From: Pseudogymnoascus destructans | Taxonomy: Eukaryota > Ascomycota > Leotiomycetes > Thelebolales > Thelebolaceae | Direction of reading: 5' to 3' | Assembly: GCF_001641265.1 (NCBI RefSeq) | Contig: NW_020167551.1 | Span: 1-64,000 of the forward strand | Length of the DNA: 64,000 bases | In this document: piece by piece, positions 45,700-54,567 of the stretch | How the letters are laid out: each line of letters starts with the position of its first letter | How positions within the stretch are numbered: position 1 is the stretch's first letter | Translations under genes and position numbers: made by a program | The notes under the pieces: model-generated | The model's database searches: none | The model's input: the letters and a program-made list of their open reading frames with translations, nothing else | What the model was told of the DNA's origin: nothing

Positions 45700-46266
45700 A
45701 TGCCTACTGACACTGCCCGCAAACTCCAGGAACGCAACGATCTTGTCCGTCGAATAAAGAACCACGGATACGAACTACCCGAAATGGATTCTTGCTCGAA
45801 CTGCGTGAGGTGAAACATTACTTGCGTGTCGTCTCCAAATGATTCACGGCGGTGCGCCGAGTGCGTTCGTCGCAACTTGAAAGAAAAGTGTGACTGTATG
45901 GGTCCTGAGCATCCCGACTGGGTGAAGCTCGAACGGGAGGAGGATCGCCTGGATCGCGAAGAGGAAGAAACCCTTTCGAAGTTACTTCGTCTGCGAAAGC
46001 AGAAACGCCTCATCCGAACCCGTGGTAAAGATATGCTCCGACGAGGTTTGAAAACCCTCGACGAGCTTGATGCGGCAGAGGAGGCCGAACGTGTGGCTGC
46101 TGAGAAGCGTGACGCTGTTGAGGCCGAGGAACAGGCAGTTAGCGCTGCCTCCTCGTCTGTGACCGGGACCCCCGCTTCCTCCGATCCACTGGCCTACTCC
46201 CCTGCATCTTGGGATCAATGGCTGGCGGATGGCGGCGTCGATATTCCTCCAGCAGTTCTTTGCTGA
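45700..46266 (+). CDS. Antisense ORF with Zn2Cys6-like pattern and charged helix (one in-frame TGA)
   Basis: On the strand opposite to gag-pol. From ATG 45700 (MPTDTARKLQERNDLVRRIK) the frame covers 188 residues to 46266 with one internal TGA at 45811-45813. The cysteines are spaced C-x2-C-x6-C-x10-C-x2-C-x8-C, which fits the Zn2Cys6 rule; the TGA falls within the first half. A Glu/Arg/Lys-rich region of about 80 residues follows (LEREEDRLDREEEE ...), likely coiled coil, then a Ser-rich stretch and WDQWLADGG. A TATAAG lies at 45639-45644, about 55 bp before the ATG. The last 128 bp overlap the chromodomain end of pol. I recall similar small ORFs beside gypsy elements in other fungi but know of no function. 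Translation would need read-through or a start after the TGA. Confidence 0.6.
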
Positions 46267-49200
46267 TGTTCCTTGTTGGTTCCCACGAATTATCCGTAGG
46301 TTCGTAATTTTCCCATTTTATCAAAAACTCTTCTCGACGTCCTACTAACCTTCTGTCTAGGATCGCTTCGACCTCATATTCGATTATCTCATTCTCGGGT
46401 TGGAGTTCGGTGTCGGTCGCAATTGGGGTATTTCCTCTTGCTGGTTCCAGTAGTGAGACATGAAATACCGGGTGTAGTCTAGACTTCCTGGGTAGCTGCA
46501 GTCTGTAATTAACTGAGCTGACTTTGTTCAATATTTTGAATGGTCCCAATTTCTTGAAGTCCAACTTTGTGCTTGGTCGTTTCGTTTTGATATGTTTCCG
46601 GAGTAGGTATACTTTATCCCCCTCCTTGAAGGCAGGTTCCATACTGCGCTTCTTGTTTGCGTATGCGGCGGATCGTTCATTTAAGAATTGGATGTCCGTC
46701 GCAAGTTGTTCATGGAACGATTTCAGTTGTTCCACCACGATCAGGGCTTGTTCAGCTCGTGATTCATCCGGTCTTGGTTGCCTATATGCTTCTGGCTGGT
46801 AGCCATAATTGGCAAAGAACGGTGAGACTTTCGTTGCTTCTGTCATCGCGCTGTTATATGCAAACTGTGCGATGGGTAAGATCTGAACCCAGTTGTCCTG
46901 TTGATGATTGACATAGCTTCGCAGGTACTGTTCAAGGGTCTGATTTAATCTTTCTGTTTGGCCGTCTGTCTGGGGATGAAAAGCTGTTGATAGCTTATGA
47001 TTTGTTCCCAGTAGCGCCATCAATGATTTCCAGAATTTCGAAGTAAAGAGCTTGTCTCTATCTGAGATGATTTCTTCTGGCATCCCATGATCGGCTAATA
47101 TGACTCGAATGAAGGTATATGCGAGCGCCTCGGCGTCGCTAGCTTCTAGATATGGTATAAACTTACCATATTTCGTGAGTCTTTCCGTGATGACGAGGAT
47201 AGAGTCGTATTCTATTCCTGTTAACGGGTCCTTGGAGGGTGGAAGCTTGACGATGAAGTCCAAAGCTATTGATTTCCACGCTCCTTTTGGTACTGGTGTC
47301 GACTTGAGTTGTCCGTATGGCAGATGCCTATTGGATTTTGACTTGCTGCAAATGTCGCACTCTCTTACCACTGTCTCTACCTGCTTCCTCATACCTGGGA
47401 AGTAGTAGTGTCGAGTGATTCGTTCGAAGGTTCGTGTTACTCCCTGATGACCGTGTGCTGGTAACGAGTGTTGTTCTTGCACCAGTGGGCGTCTCATTTG
47501 ACTTGGGACATACACTAACCCTTTGTATCGAATCAATCCTTGTTCGTCGATGGCGAAGTCGCCTTCGACTTTGGACAAGACTCGCTTGGCGCATTCGTCT
47601 GTTGCGTAAGCTTTCTTGAGTCTTTCCTCGAGTTCTGTATCTTCGATGACTGAGATCGTCGCTAGTAACTCGTTGTACTGTATTCCTGCATCTGTTTTCT
47701 TCAGAATTGCTCTAGGTCTTTCTTCCTTTGGGCCGGCGTAGTCGGTCCGTCTGCTGAGAGCGTCTGCTCTTGCATTCTCGGAGCCCTTGCGATAGGTTAT
47801 CGTGAAGTTGTAGGCTGCGAGGGTTTCTGCCCAGCGGACTTGTCTGCGGTTTAAAACCTTGGTCGTGGTGAAGTATATGAGGTTCTTGTGATCCGTCCAT
47901 ACCTGCACAGGGTAGGTGGATCCCTCAAGATATACTCGCCACTGCTCAAAGGCAACGACAATAGCCAGTAGCTCCTTGTCGTGGATGTCGTAATTGAGTT
48001 CCGCGGGTGACAGTTTCCTAGAGTAGTACGCGATTGGTTTGAACTTACCGTTCTCGTCTGGTTGATTCAGACATGCTCCAATTGCGAAGTCAGAAGAGTC
48101 CGTTTCGAGGATGATCTTCTTTGCAGGGTCAAATGTAGCAAGGATAGGTGCTTCCGTGAACTTCGTCTTAAGTTCCTGGAAAGCAGCCTCTGCCTTGTCC
48201 GTCCATTTGAATTCGAGATCCTTTCTGGTAAGCTCCGTGAGTGGTTGAGCTACCTTGGAATATCCCGAGATGAATCTTCGGTAGAAGTTGGCGAAGCCTA
48301 GGAAGGCTTGCACTTCCTTGACCGTGGTCGGTGTTGGCCATTCCAACACTGCCGTTACTTTTGCTTGGTCCATCTTGATGCCATGCGTTCCAATAATGTA
48401 ACCCAAGAATTCGACTTGGTTTTTATGGAACTCGCACTTCTCTGGTTTGAGGAGTAAGCTGTACTCCTTTAGTTTCTTCAGGACGAGTTTGACATGCTTG
48501 ACATGCTCCTCCTTGGTTGCTGAATACACCAGGACATCGTCTAGGTAGACAATGGTAAAGATGTCTAAGTATTCGTGCAAAGCATCATTCATCAGTCGTT
48601 GCATAGATGCGGGTGCGTTTGTTAGCCCAAAGGGCATGACTTGATACTCGAATAGGCCATAGCGGGTGCGGAATGCTGTTTTCCACTCTTCCCCAGCCTT
48701 GATTCGGATCAGGTTGTATGCTCCTCGCAGATCTAGCTTACTGAAGATCTTTGCTCCTTGAAATCTATCGTGTAGTTCGTTGATTAACGGCAGGGCATAC
48801 CTGTCCTTGATTGTGATGTTGTTCAACGCTCGATAGTCCACACATAACCGTAGGGAGCCATCTTTCTTTGGTACGAAAAGCACCGGACTTCCTGCTGGTG
48901 ATGTGGATGGTCTGATGAATCCTTTCGCTAGGTTATCATCGATGTACTCCTTAAGTACCTTCAGCTCCTTTTCCGATAGCTGATATATTGGTCCGAACGG
49001 TGGACTCTTGTCTTTCTCCAAAGGTATCTCGTGATCCCATGGTTGGTGCTTAGGAAGCGCCTCGTTCTTAGGGCCTTCCTGGAATAATTGCTCGTATTCC
49101 TTGTACTCCACCGGTATACTCGTCGGTGAGGATGCCTGGGCTAGGTCATCGAGCTCGGAGGTTGCACATAACTCCTTCCGGCCCTGGGAGGGTTTCTCCC

Positions 49201-49636
49201 GTTGTCGCGTGTCCGTCCGTTGTTCACACGCGCACTGGCTCATCACAACTTTCTCGTTCCACCAGTCGATCTGGGGGTTGTGTTTCTTGAGCCATGGCAC
49301 ACCAAGGATGCACGCATGGTTGTCCATGTGCACGATGTCAAACTGAATCGTTTCCTTGTGCCCGTGTAGCATGACCATTTCCAATGGGACCGTTTCGTGG
49401 GTCACCATTCCTTCATTAGTCGAGATGGGCTCTCCATCTACGACCATTAACGGGTATGGTTCGGTTTTCAATTGCGTCTTGAAACCTTGCGTGTCTGCTA
49501 CTTTCTTTGTCATAAAGTTGCCCGTCGCTCCTGAGTCAATCATTGCTCGGAGGTGTCGCTGTTGTATCTTAGCGACCACATATAGTTGCATGCTGCCCGT
49601 CGTGGCGCATAGCTGGTCTGTACTAGGCCTCTTCAT
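46139..49636 (-). CDS. pol: Chromovirus pol polyprotein, intact
   Basis: 1165 residues from the ATG at 49636. Protease with DSGATG at 34-39; reverse transcriptase about 225-400 with YLDD at 364-367; RNase H about 490-630 (ETDSSDFAIG, TDHKNL, ARADALSRR); integrase with H2C2 zinc domain (about 723-763, ending CDICSK), catalytic Asp793, Asp859 and Glu895 (the last in DGQTERLNQ), a GPY-type region (KLGPFKILNKV), and a chromodomain at about 1085-1136 (YEVEAILDRR ... FLIKWENY ... NSWEP). Chromodomains of this class guide integration to particular chromatin. Pol is in the -1 frame relative to gag and stays open back to the frameshift site, so it is probably made only as a Gag-Pol fusion; the ATG may be irrelevant. 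Confidence 0.97.
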   Translation of the reverse strand: MKRPSTDQLCATTGSMQLYVVAKIQQRHLRAMIDSGATGNFMTKKVADTQGFKTQLKTEPYPLMVVDGEPISTNEGMVTHETVPLEMVMLHGHKETIQFDIVHMDNHACILGVPWLKKHNPQIDWWNEKVVMSQCACEQRTDTRQREKPSQGRKELCATSELDDLAQASSPTSIPVEYKEYEQLFQEGPKNEALPKHQPWDHEIPLEKDKSPPFGPIYQLSEKELKVLKEYIDDNLAKGFIRPSTSPAGSPVLFVPKKDGSLRLCVDYRALNNITIKDRYALPLINELHDRFQGAKIFSKLDLRGAYNLIRIKAGEEWKTAFRTRYGLFEYQVMPFGLTNAPASMQRLMNDALHEYLDIFTIVYLDDVLVYSATKEEHVKHVKLVLKKLKEYSLLLKPEKCEFHKNQVEFLGYIIGTHGIKMDQAKVTAVLEWPTPTTVKEVQAFLGFANFYRRFISGYSKVAQPLTELTRKDLEFKWTDKAEAAFQELKTKFTEAPILATFDPAKKIILETDSSDFAIGACLNQPDENGKFKPIAYYSRKLSPAELNYDIHDKELLAIVVAFEQWRVYLEGSTYPVQVWTDHKNLIYFTTTKVLNRRQVRWAETLAAYNFTITYRKGSENARADALSRRTDYAGPKEERPRAILKKTDAGIQYNELLATISVIEDTELEERLKKAYATDECAKRVLSKVEGDFAIDEQGLIRYKGLVYVPSQMRRPLVQEQHSLPAHGHQGVTRTFERITRHYYFPGMRKQVETVVRECDICSKSKSNRHLPYGQLKSTPVPKGAWKSIALDFIVKLPPSKDPLTGIEYDSILVITERLTKYGKFIPYLEASDAEALAYTFIRVILADHGMPEEIISDRDKLFTSKFWKSLMALLGTNHKLSTAFHPQTDGQTERLNQTLEQYLRSYVNHQQDNWVQILPIAQFAYNSAMTEATKVSPFFANYGYQPEAYRQPRPDESRAEQALIVVEQLKSFHEQLATDIQFLNERSAAYANKKRSMEPAFKEGDKVYLLRKHIKTKRPSTKLDFKKLGPFKILNKVSSVNYRLQLPRKSRLHPVFHVSLLEPARGNTPIATDTELQPENEIIEYEVEAILDRRLVGRREEFLIKWENYEPTDNSWEPTRNISKELLEEYRRRHPPAIDPKMQGSRPVDRRKRGSRSQTRRQR

Positions 49637-49678
49637 GTCGCTCGCCGGTGGCCTACCGTCGAGGACTCCTAGTTTTTT
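49625..49678 (-). promoter_or_regulatory. -1 ribosomal frameshift site joining gag and pol
   Basis: The heptamer A AAA AAC (49672-49678, minus strand) lies in the correct phase of gag (TCA AAA AAC TAG), directly before the stop. After 8 nt a hairpin can form (49663-49641): CTCG-A-CGGT pairs with ACCG-G-CGAG around the loop AGGCC; the loop is complementary to GGCCT at 49629-49625, so a pseudoknot is conceivable. After slippage the -1 frame is open from CTA GGA into the pol ATG with no stop. The same site is conserved in copy 1 (3800-3853). Confidence 0.85.
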
Positions 49679-51606
49679 GACTCGTCCGAGGAAGGATAGT
49701 ATTCATCCGCTTCCAATGGTGGTCCTTGGGGAGATCGTTTCCCTCGCTCTTCTGCTTCGTCTAGCAGATGTGGGTATTTCTTGTATACCTGTTCGCTTTT
49801 GATAGGCAAGTCCCCTTCAGACTGGCTTCGCCTGAGGGCGTGAACTTGCTCTGCGTCTCTGAAGTGTATCCTGGGCGAGGATCGGGGAAACAACTGATTC
49901 TGGTGTTTCTTTTTCCAGTGGAGCTTGCAATCATCTTCGCTGCAATACTCCCAGTAGACATACGCGTGCCAGGGATGATCAGTCTCTGTTGCGTCTGTCA
50001 TTGATAGTTCCCGCTGTCCTCTCACCCATGCACTATCTTCCCTCGGAGGCGTGGAGAACGTGTCTAGTTGCTCCATGGCTCTCCTTTCGATGCGTGGAGT
50101 GGGTCTCGCATTTTCCCGTCGGAGCATATCTCTGGCTTTCTCGTCGTACTTCTTCAGGGCTCTCCTGCGGTCCTGGTAGTAAATTTCGACGCTTTTCATA
50201 TACTTCAGTTTAGCCATATGCTCGACATCCTTCTCCAGTTCTTCCGCTTCTTGGGCTTCCAACTTAGCTACGTCTTGGGACGTGCCAAGCAGCCTGCGGG
50301 TATTCGTTAGTTGGTCGTAGTATCTCCAGAGGTCATCCTTGCAGTCGTCCACCTTGCATTTTAACGGAAGTCCCTGTAACAGGTTCCCGTAGAGGTCTTT
50401 AAGCATGGGGATTCTCCTCTGGCCATTGGGCTTGTCTCGTTCGGCCCTAATCTTCGCGTGGGCGTGTTTTGCCATGCGTCTTACTACGCTCTTGCACCGT
50501 GGACTCATTGGTTCCATAGGTGCGAGTTCATCGAAGGTCTCCTGTTCCGAGACGGTGAACGATTCCGCCTCCGACCCTTCATCTGAGCTCTCGTCTTCTG
50601 GGGTGCTTTCGCCGTTTATTCCCCAGTCCTGTTTGCTCACAAACGTTGCGTTCAACTGTCCTGTCCAGGTGGCATTGAGTTGTTTGCCGACTTTGCGTCC
50701 GCCGTTCCCTTTCTTTGGCTGTCTGCAGTCTCGGGCCATGTGGCCTGGCTTGTCGCAGTTAAAACAGAGTCGTTCCTTGAATTGTCTGTCTTTCTTAGGG
50801 TCACGGGGTCGTCCAGGTTTGAACGTGGCATCGAGTTCCATTGGGTCCGACCAACGGTTGTCTCGCGGGTGTTGATCCCGTCGTCTGCCCTCGTTTCCCC
50901 GGTAGGGGTAACTTTTCTTGGGCTTGTCATAGGTCCGACGTTCCTTCTGGAATTCGTATAGTCGATTGTCGATTCGGACCGTATGTTCGATTAGCGCTAC
51001 CATGTCCGTTGGTTGTTGTTCCAAACGGGCAAGTTCCATACGTATATGGCTCTTCAGCCCACGTCGGTAGTGGCTGATGAGTGCGCTGGCATCCCATCCT
51101 GTCTGATTGCCGTATCTCTGGAATTCTGTGGAGTATGTGAGGGCGCTGCCAGTCTGCTTAAGTGCAAACAGATGGTCTTCTGCGGTCTTAATCTCATCGA
51201 TGTCTCCGAACATGCGTCGGATTTCCTTACAGAATCCATTCCAGCTGCCAAACATAGTCTGCGTAGTTGTCATGCTTCCATTGGTACTTTCATATTTGAA
51301 ATAGTCCTTGAGGAATGGTTCGATCCATCCCAGGGCTTCCCCCCTAAGGTAGGACGCAGTCCACAGGGCATAGCTCTCCTGGGTGGGAAACTTCTCATCA
51401 TTGAAGTGCTGGTACAGTTCGACCTGTAGCAAAAACACCTCAAGTTCCTTTCGGTTGCCGGAGTAAGTGTCGGGCAACTTGACGCGTAGAGTTTCCTTGA
51501 GTTCGTTGACGGTGGGTGCATCGGGCATCTCTTCATTCTCAGGCTTAGACCTCTGAGACGAAGTTGGCGTGGTGGGGGTTTTCCCCTTCGAACTGACGAC
51601 AGACAT
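49669..51606 (-). CDS. gag: Chromovirus gag, intact
   Basis: 645 residues from MSVVSSKG. A capsid-like region lies at about 35-230 (FLLQVELYQHF, WIEPFLKDYF, EFQRYGNQTGW, LISHYRRGLK, MELARLEQQP), then a basic stretch and the CCHC knuckle CFNCDKPGHMARDC that binds RNA. The C-terminal half is unusual in length: acidic clusters, a helical segment, and a second possible zinc site CSEDDCKLHWKKKH (C-x4-C-x2-H-x4-H) near residue 565. It ends at TAG 49669-49671 behind the frameshift heptamer. The product would assemble the virus-like particle in the cytoplasm. Confidence 0.95.
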   Translation of the reverse strand: MSVVSSKGKTPTTPTSSQRSKPENEEMPDAPTVNELKETLRVKLPDTYSGNRKELEVFLLQVELYQHFNDEKFPTQESYALWTASYLRGEALGWIEPFLKDYFKYESTNGSMTTTQTMFGSWNGFCKEIRRMFGDIDEIKTAEDHLFALKQTGSALTYSTEFQRYGNQTGWDASALISHYRRGLKSHIRMELARLEQQPTDMVALIEHTVRIDNRLYEFQKERRTYDKPKKSYPYRGNEGRRRDQHPRDNRWSDPMELDATFKPGRPRDPKKDRQFKERLCFNCDKPGHMARDCRQPKKGNGGRKVGKQLNATWTGQLNATFVSKQDWGINGESTPEDESSDEGSEAESFTVSEQETFDELAPMEPMSPRCKSVVRRMAKHAHAKIRAERDKPNGQRRIPMLKDLYGNLLQGLPLKCKVDDCKDDLWRYYDQLTNTRRLLGTSQDVAKLEAQEAEELEKDVEHMAKLKYMKSVEIYYQDRRRALKKYDEKARDMLRRENARPTPRIERRAMEQLDTFSTPPREDSAWVRGQRELSMTDATETDHPWHAYVYWEYCSEDDCKLHWKKKHQNQLFPRSSPRIHFRDAEQVHALRRSQSEGDLPIKSEQVYKKYPHLLDEAEERGKRSPQGPPLEADEYYPSSDESKN

Positions 51607-51642
51607 GTTGCTTTGTGTGTAAGCCGGTACCTCGTAGAAGTG

Positions 51643-51652
51643 GTGCTCAAAG
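51643..51652 (-). promoter_or_regulatory. Candidate self-priming primer-binding site
   Basis: Directly after the 5' LTR (minus strand) comes CTTTGAGCAC, not the TGG that starts tRNA-type sites. TTGAGCAC (51643-51650) is the exact reverse complement of GTGCTCAA at 51788-51795 in R, 29 nt after the TATATAAG box (51825-51832), i.e. about where the RNA should start. This is the layout of Tf1/sushi-type self-priming, in which the 5' end of the RNA folds back and primes. Same arrangement in copy 1 (5817-5824 with 5962-5969). Confidence 0.55.
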
Positions 51653-52041
51653 TGTAACGCTGACTTCTAAACGATAGAAGACACAGAGGTTCTCTTGCGT
51701 AAAGGTTTACTTATCAGAGGAGGCAGGGGATCAGACACAAAGGCTTCAAGTAACACGTTACTAGTATATAACAAATACTGTATTGAGTTGAGCACGAAGC
51801 TCCTATCTAAGGAAATACTATCTACTTATATAGTGGCGTCGTGCCTAGTGGACTCTTGGGAACTCACTCGAGTCCTCGGAGTCCTGGACTCTTAGGACTC
51901 TTCTCATCATCCTGCGAGTCCATCACGTGATACTTTCGGAACTACTATTCCCCGCTGCCCCTCCAGGTACCAGGGCCGGTCTCATGCGACCTCCCTCCTT
52001 CCTGTCCTGTAGTTGGCCAGCCTTCTTGTTCCGTCGTAACA
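51653..52041 (-). repeat. 5' LTR of chromovirus copy 2 (389 bp, one 86-bp unit)
   Basis: TG...CA borders. Only one 86-bp unit (51841-51926). TATATAAG at 51825-51832. Right flank TTTGG. Confidence 0.95.
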
Positions 52042-52049
52042 TTTGGCCC

Positions 52050-53573
52050 ATGTTGTTTGAAAATGACTTTGGCTTCCTTTTGTCTTCCCAAAACGAGGAC
52101 TCCATGCTCGAGGAAGAGCGGCGACTGAAGTACAAGGGTACTGCGCGCATCAGTCTTGCGTGCTCTTTTTCCGCCAAGATCAGCCACGTGAATACAGCAA
52201 GAGACAAGCGGACTTCCTGGTGGATTGTTTTCAGAAGGAAGGATGTCATCGAGTGCCTCTCTGCAATCACGTCCCTGTGATCATCAACCAGGAAAGCCTC
52301 GATGCCGCATTGCAGCGGTTGGGGAGGATGGCAGACGACTTGCTGACTAATGATGAGGTGCCCGACTATCCCCTGCTAGAATTTCCGACCGGCTTCCATC
52401 TTGAGTGTCTCCACGGCCGGCACAGGATCGAAGCTGGGTGCGAATTTCTCCATCCTGGGGACGATTGGTGGACGGTTGATCTGTACCTCGCAGGTAAGAT
52501 CGAGGCCTTCTCACATATGGGTCGTGCTAATGTGTGACTACCTAGACCTGAACGTCGACCTAAAGACATGCCTCGTTGAAGAATATGCCAACGAGGAGAA
52601 GCCCTCCGATGGCGAGATTTACTACAAGATGCGGCGCTACCATTTCCAGCAGAATTTCAGCTTTGAAATGCGGTGGAAGGCGTGCCTGCGAGGCGAGCGG
52701 AAGGAGTACCTGCTGACGCTCACCCGTAATGAAGCACTGACGGCAGCATTCGATGACTTGCTGGACATTCCAGGTCTCTGGGGCGGGATGAAGATGACTA
52801 CGCTGCACAAAGTGATGGCTCTGAAGTATGATACGGTAGGCAGAGGGCTGGCATGGATGATTGATTTTGGCCGATTTCTCGCGGTACAGGAACTTTTACA
52901 CTACCTTCGCCGCATCAAGCAGGTCTGGTCCGATCTTGTACGTGGCAATAAGGCTGCTATGGGGAAGATTGATCAAGCGACAGTGAAGGCTTTAGAGCTG
53001 AAGGCACCATGAGCGTCAACAGCGGACGCGGAGTTCCTCCGCATTCGAGTGCGTGGGGGGGAGGTATTCAGCGCTTTCGACGACAGCGAGCGCGACGATA
53101 TCTGGAGCTGGCTAAAGTGCGTTGAGGGCCTAATTCCATTTCTCGCGACCTTCTTCAAAGACATCGGGTACTTGGAGCGCCTCGCCAACTGCGTCAAGCA
53201 GCTAACGGGCGACAATGTCCAGATCTCTCATGCCTTCAAGCAACTATTCTCCCCTGTTGATCAAGAGGACGGCCGCGTTCGGATCATGGATGGCCAGGCT
53301 AAGATTCAGGTCGCCGAGAATGCTTTTGTGTACGGGCAGGGGACGCGTGGAGACCAAGTCGATCTCGGGTACCGGCAGATCATTGCGTATGCCATGCGGC
53401 ACTTCGCGGATATGCCAAAGGAACCAGTGAAGGAGGGCCACGTGATGCAGCCTGCAGCGATGGCAGATCGAGCTGTCCTCCGCCGCTTTGCTGACTTGGC
53501 AGACCAGCTGGGGTTTACCAGTACCAGGATAAAGCATTTGCAGCAGTATCCAGCTGCACTCGCCTAGCAAACC
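52050..53573 (+). pseudogene. DUF3723-domain gene, broken, lying directly against the LTR
   Basis: The first in-frame ATG (52050, MLFENDFG) is 8 bp from the LTR, so the original promoter is gone. The reading KYKGTARISLACSF passes, after an extra T in the run near 52170, into RQADFLVDCFQKEGC, LLEFPTGFHLECLHGRHRI, WWTVDLYLA, [intron 52494-52545] CLVEEYANEEKPSDGEIYYK, FEMRWKACLRG, LLDIPGLWGGM, [intron 52836-52889] LHYLRRIKQVW, KIDQATVKALELKAP, an in-frame TGA (53010-53012), then DDIWSWLKCVEGLIPFLATF, VDLGYRQIIAYAMRHF and the stop at about 53565. These are typical DUF3723 words. DUF3723 genes are of unknown function and are frequent cargo of Starship elements. Three defects make it inactive as read. 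Confidence 0.75.
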
Positions 53574-54567
53574 CCACCATCGGAGCATCCTCCCCTCGTT
53601 ATGTCGGGATGCGGAGTAGAGATAGCTCGTAGATGCGGCACACCACTCAGGCTGAAATTCAACGAGGACCGGAAATTCTGGTTTATCAATCACCTCCATG
53701 ACGAGAGTGACCAGCAAGGCAAAGGTGTAATGGTGGGTGCACCAGATGTGAGAATCTAGCCACCCAAGGAAGGGATGAATTTACTAAGACAACACACTGT
53801 CTTAGAAAACAGAGCCAAAGGGTCGTAGCTTAGACTATTCCACAACGCAGCAATCAGGTGTGTGATGTAGTGAAGTGGTTCAGACAAGTTGCAACAAATG
53901 TTGAGTCTGAGAACTCAGGGATAAGTCAGAGGTTAACACCTCACTGACTTTTCAGAAACAAGGAGTAACAAGATCAATGCTTGGAAGCTTGGAAAAGACG
54001 TGGAAGTATGTGATAGTCGATTTACTGTATTGTCTGCTTGCCCTTTCTTAAGGAAAGGGCAATCCTATTTATGCTAAAGGAATGTAGTTCTCTCATTTTC
54101 CAAGACTTTCCATGACTTACCAGGCTTGGTAACTGTAGTCGATGTAAGAGAATCCCATAGAACCATCTCTTAGGTTCGTAGCCTATAGGAAGTAAAAGGA
54201 GGTCCAAGGTCAGAGTACCCCTATAGACAAATTATGTCATAGACAAATTATGTCATAGACAAATTATGTCATAACTTAACCAATCTTGTGGGTAACTAAA
54301 GAGCGATGACATGTAATGAATCATAGAGGTTTGTAGGAGCTTTTAGAGCTATCGTTCATGCTCCTAGGCCTCTAGTTGGTAGAGATATGTCATGTGGTAG
54401 TATGAGTGATGTCATGTAATGAATCATAGAGGGTTGTAGAGATATGCTATGTGGTAATATCGGCCCAGTAACTAAGGAGCGATGACGTGTAATGAATCAT
54501 AGATGGTTGTAGCAATCGTTGAGTAGTATTGCTCTTGTTGTTGGTGTGATAAGCCAAAATATGTATA
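53574..54567. other. AT-rich intergenic DNA with short direct repeats
   Basis: No gene. A 16-bp unit TAGACAAATTATGTCA occurs three times in tandem (54226-54273). A GTAATGAATCATAGA-type block occurs at about 54315, 54415 and 54490, the outer two preceded by GTAACTAA(A/G)GAGCGATGAC. Confidence 0.6.

Larger units (their letters stand above)
45129..52041 (-). mobile_element. Ty3/Gypsy chromovirus, copy 2, full length (6913 bp)
   Basis: LTR (45129-45603), polypurine tract, antisense ORF, pol (46139-49636), gag (49669-51606) and LTR (51653-52041), read right to left. Gag and pol are open throughout. A chromodomain at the end of integrase places it among the chromoviruses. The two LTRs differ in length (475 and 389 bp) by one 86-bp unit and no target-site duplication is present, so this copy may be a recombinant. 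It is nearly identical to copy 1. Confidence 0.97.

Noticed and set aside
51630..51652. tRNA primer-binding site after the 5' LTR
   Set aside because: No TGG at or near the LTR border in the transcription direction; self-complementarity to R fits better.
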